Origin: JARRQJ01 sp037381915
Lineage (GTDB): Bacteria; Pseudomonadota; Gammaproteobacteria; DRLM01
DNA: 64,000 nucleotides
Reading direction: 5' to 3'
Assembly: GCA_037381915.1 (NCBI GenBank)
Contig: JARRQJ010000016.1
Location: 1 to 64,000, forward strand
The notes under the pieces are model-generated. The model had not been told where the DNA came from, did no database searches, and was given only the letters and a program-made list of their open reading frames with translations. Numbering within the stretch: position 1 is the stretch's first letter; every line of letters starts with the position of its first letter. A program made the translations under genes and the position numbers. Shown piece by piece: positions 62,745 through 64,000 of the stretch.

Positions 62745-63761
62745 CTAGTTCTTATCGCGGTCGACGATCTTATTGGCCTTGATCCACGGCATCATATCGC
62801 GCAGTTTCGCACCCACCACTTCGATGGGGTGGTCGCGACCGATGCGGCGCAACGCCTTCAATTTCGCCGCCCCCGCCTGGTTCTCCAAAATGAATTCCCG
62901 GGCGAATTCGCCGGTTTGAATCTCGTTGAGGATCTTCTTCATCTCCTGCTTGCTCCGTTCGGTGACGATGCGCGGACCGCGGGTGAAGTCGCCGTACTCG
63001 GCGGTGTTGGAGATGGAATAGCGCATGTTGGCGATGCCGCCCTCGTACATCAGGTCGACGATCAGCTTGAGTTCGTGCAAGCACTCGAAATAGGCCATTT
63101 CCGGCGCGTAGCCGGCCTCCACCAGGGTTTCGAAGCCGGCCTGCACCAGGGCGGTGGCACCGCCGCACAATACCGCCTGCTCGCCGAACAGATCGGTCTC
63201 GGTCTCCTCGCGAAAGCTGGTTTCGATGACCCCGGCGCGCCCGCCGCCGTTGGCGCTGGCGTAGGACAGGGCGGTCTCCTTGGCCTTGCCGCTGGCATTC
63301 TGATAGACGGCGATCAGGCTGGGGACGCCGCCGCCCTGGGTATAGGTGGAACGCACCAGATGGCCCGGTCCCTTGGGTGCGACCATGATCACGTCCAGAT
63401 CGGGGCGCGGCACGATCTGTTCGAAGTGGATATTGAAACCGTGGGCGAACGCCAGAGCCGCGCCTTGCTTGATGTTCGGCCCGACGGTATCACGATACAA
63501 TGCGGCCTGATGCTCATCAGGCACCAGAATCATCACCACGTCGGCACCCTGCACCGCCTGCGCCGGCTCCTGTACCTCGAGGCCGGCATTCTTGGCCTTT
63601 ACCGCCGAACTCGAGCCGGCGCGCAAACCCACGGTGACATTCACCCCCGAGTCCTTCAAATTGTTGGCGTGGGCGTGGCCCTGGGAACCGTAACCGAGAA
63701 TGGTGACCTTCTTGCCGCGGATAATGGAAAGATCGGCGTCTTTATCGTAATAGATGTGCAT
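62745..63761 (-). CDS. ilvC: Ketol-acid reductoisomerase
   Basis: IlvC makes 2,3-dihydroxy-isovalerate and -methylvalerate in valine and isoleucine synthesis. The ATG at 63761 gives 338 residues, the class I size. The cofactor loop is VTILGYGSQGHAHANNLKDS, and the catalytic domain has VAPKGPGHLVRSTYTQGGGV, ETDLFGEQAVLCGG and YFECLHELKLIVDLMYEGG. It follows ilvN by 75 bp on the same strand. Confidence 0.96.
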   Translation of the reverse strand: MHIYYDKDADLSIIRGKKVTILGYGSQGHAHANNLKDSGVNVTVGLRAGSSSAVKAKNAGLEVQEPAQAVQGADVVMILVPDEHQAALYRDTVGPNIKQGAALAFAHGFNIHFEQIVPRPDLDVIMVAPKGPGHLVRSTYTQGGGVPSLIAVYQNASGKAKETALSYASANGGGRAGVIETSFREETETDLFGEQAVLCGGATALVQAGFETLVEAGYAPEMAYFECLHELKLIVDLMYEGGIANMRYSISNTAEYGDFTRGPRIVTERSKQEMKKILNEIQTGEFAREFILENQAGAAKLKALRRIGRDHPIEVVGAKLRDMMPWIKANKIVDRDKN

Positions 63762-63836
63762 TGCATGATTTCCTCTGGTTTTTAAAGCCGTCAAACATCG
63801 GCTGTAACCGCGAACCGACGGCCCATGACTGACGGT

Positions 63837-64000
63837 TTAGATATGTAAGCTCTTTTCCCCGCGCGCGATACCCGACACTCCGGAGCGCACCGTCTCCAAA
63901 ATGACGCCCGCTCCCACCGCCTCGATATAGGCGTCCAGCTTTTCCCCGGTGCCGGTCAACTCGATAATGTAAGTAGTAGGCGTGACATCTATGATCCGGC
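63837..64000 (-). CDS. ilvN: Acetolactate synthase small subunit, C-terminal part
   Basis: The minus-strand frame reads RIIDVTPTTYIIELTGTGEK and ends GVSGIARGEKSLHI before TAA at 63839-63837. This is the C-terminal end of the regulatory subunit (IlvN/IlvH type), which gives valine feedback control. The rest lies beyond the window. It precedes ilvC, the usual ilvB-ilvN-ilvC order. Confidence 0.9.
   Translation of the reverse strand, partial: RIIDVTPTTYIIELTGTGEKLDAYIEAVGAGVILETVRSGVSGIARGEKSLHI

Noticed and set aside
1..64000. tRNA, rRNA and CRISPR arrays
   Set aside because: No cloverleaf, conserved rRNA block or regularly spaced repeat was recognised by eye; a tRNA could still be missed in a gap, and a covariance search would settle it.

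Overview
The window is bacterial, GC-rich and densely coded, and most likely comes from a gammaproteobacterium. The evidence is the adjacent fabA-fabB pair, the block rpsB-tsf-pyrH-frr-uppS-cdsA-dxr-rseP-bamA-skp-lpxD-fabZ-lpxA-lpxB, the map-glnD-dapC-dapD arrangement, a PA3496-family protein, a rhombosortase and a YqjD/YqjE-type cluster. I cannot name the genus. A free-living environmental lineage (for example Chromatiales-like) is a guess from overall gene content only.

Left part (1-12.9 kb): an accessory edge with an unidentified gene end and an IS3-family remnant, then a phosphofructokinase, a lipoprotein, rnhB, a three-gene membrane-stress cluster (DUF883/YqjE-like), an orphan HExxH membrane protein, a START-like secreted protein and a decayed LysR regulator. 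At 7.6-12.2 kb lies the most unusual locus: an RLAN-domain RimK-like ATP-grasp ligase, a GNAT acetyltransferase fused to a C39-like cysteine peptidase, and a divergently transcribed M14 zinc carboxypeptidase. Together they look like an uncharacterised system that makes or trims peptide modifications.

Centre (13-41.6 kb): a TPR-sulfotransferase whose 3' end is broken, fabB-fabA, and then the long minus-strand envelope/translation block running from rpsB (30.3 kb) down to lpxB (16.5 kb). It covers ribosomal protein S2, EF-Ts, UMP kinase, ribosome recycling, undecaprenyl-PP and CDP-DAG synthesis, the MEP pathway, sigma-E proteolysis, outer-membrane assembly and lipid A synthesis. Divergent from it on the plus strand are map, glnD, rhombosortase, dapC, dapD, a YffB-like ArsC-family protein, dapE and a PilZ protein, with a DMT permease and radA on the minus strand.

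Right part (41.8-64 kb): a Tat-exported molybdenum hydroxylase pair (IorAB type), a second PilZ protein, a YadGH-type ABC exporter, aroE with an overlapping unknown gene, dusA, three lipoproteins (two of them paralogous), mtnC-mtnD of methionine salvage, a YgjP-like metallopeptidase, the ABC-F protein Uup, rimI, a family 4-type uracil-DNA glycosylase, and leuA, pssA, a phosphatidylserine-decarboxylase-like gene, ilvC and the end of ilvN. The decarboxylase homologue lacks two residues of the catalytic triad.

A recurring theme is damage by small deletions or frameshifts. The LysR gene, the sulfotransferase 3' end and the last part of rpsB all show intact-looking coding sequence continuing out of frame. 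This may be real decay or sequence/assembly error; for the essential rpsB it needs checking against reads. No tRNA, rRNA or CRISPR array was seen.
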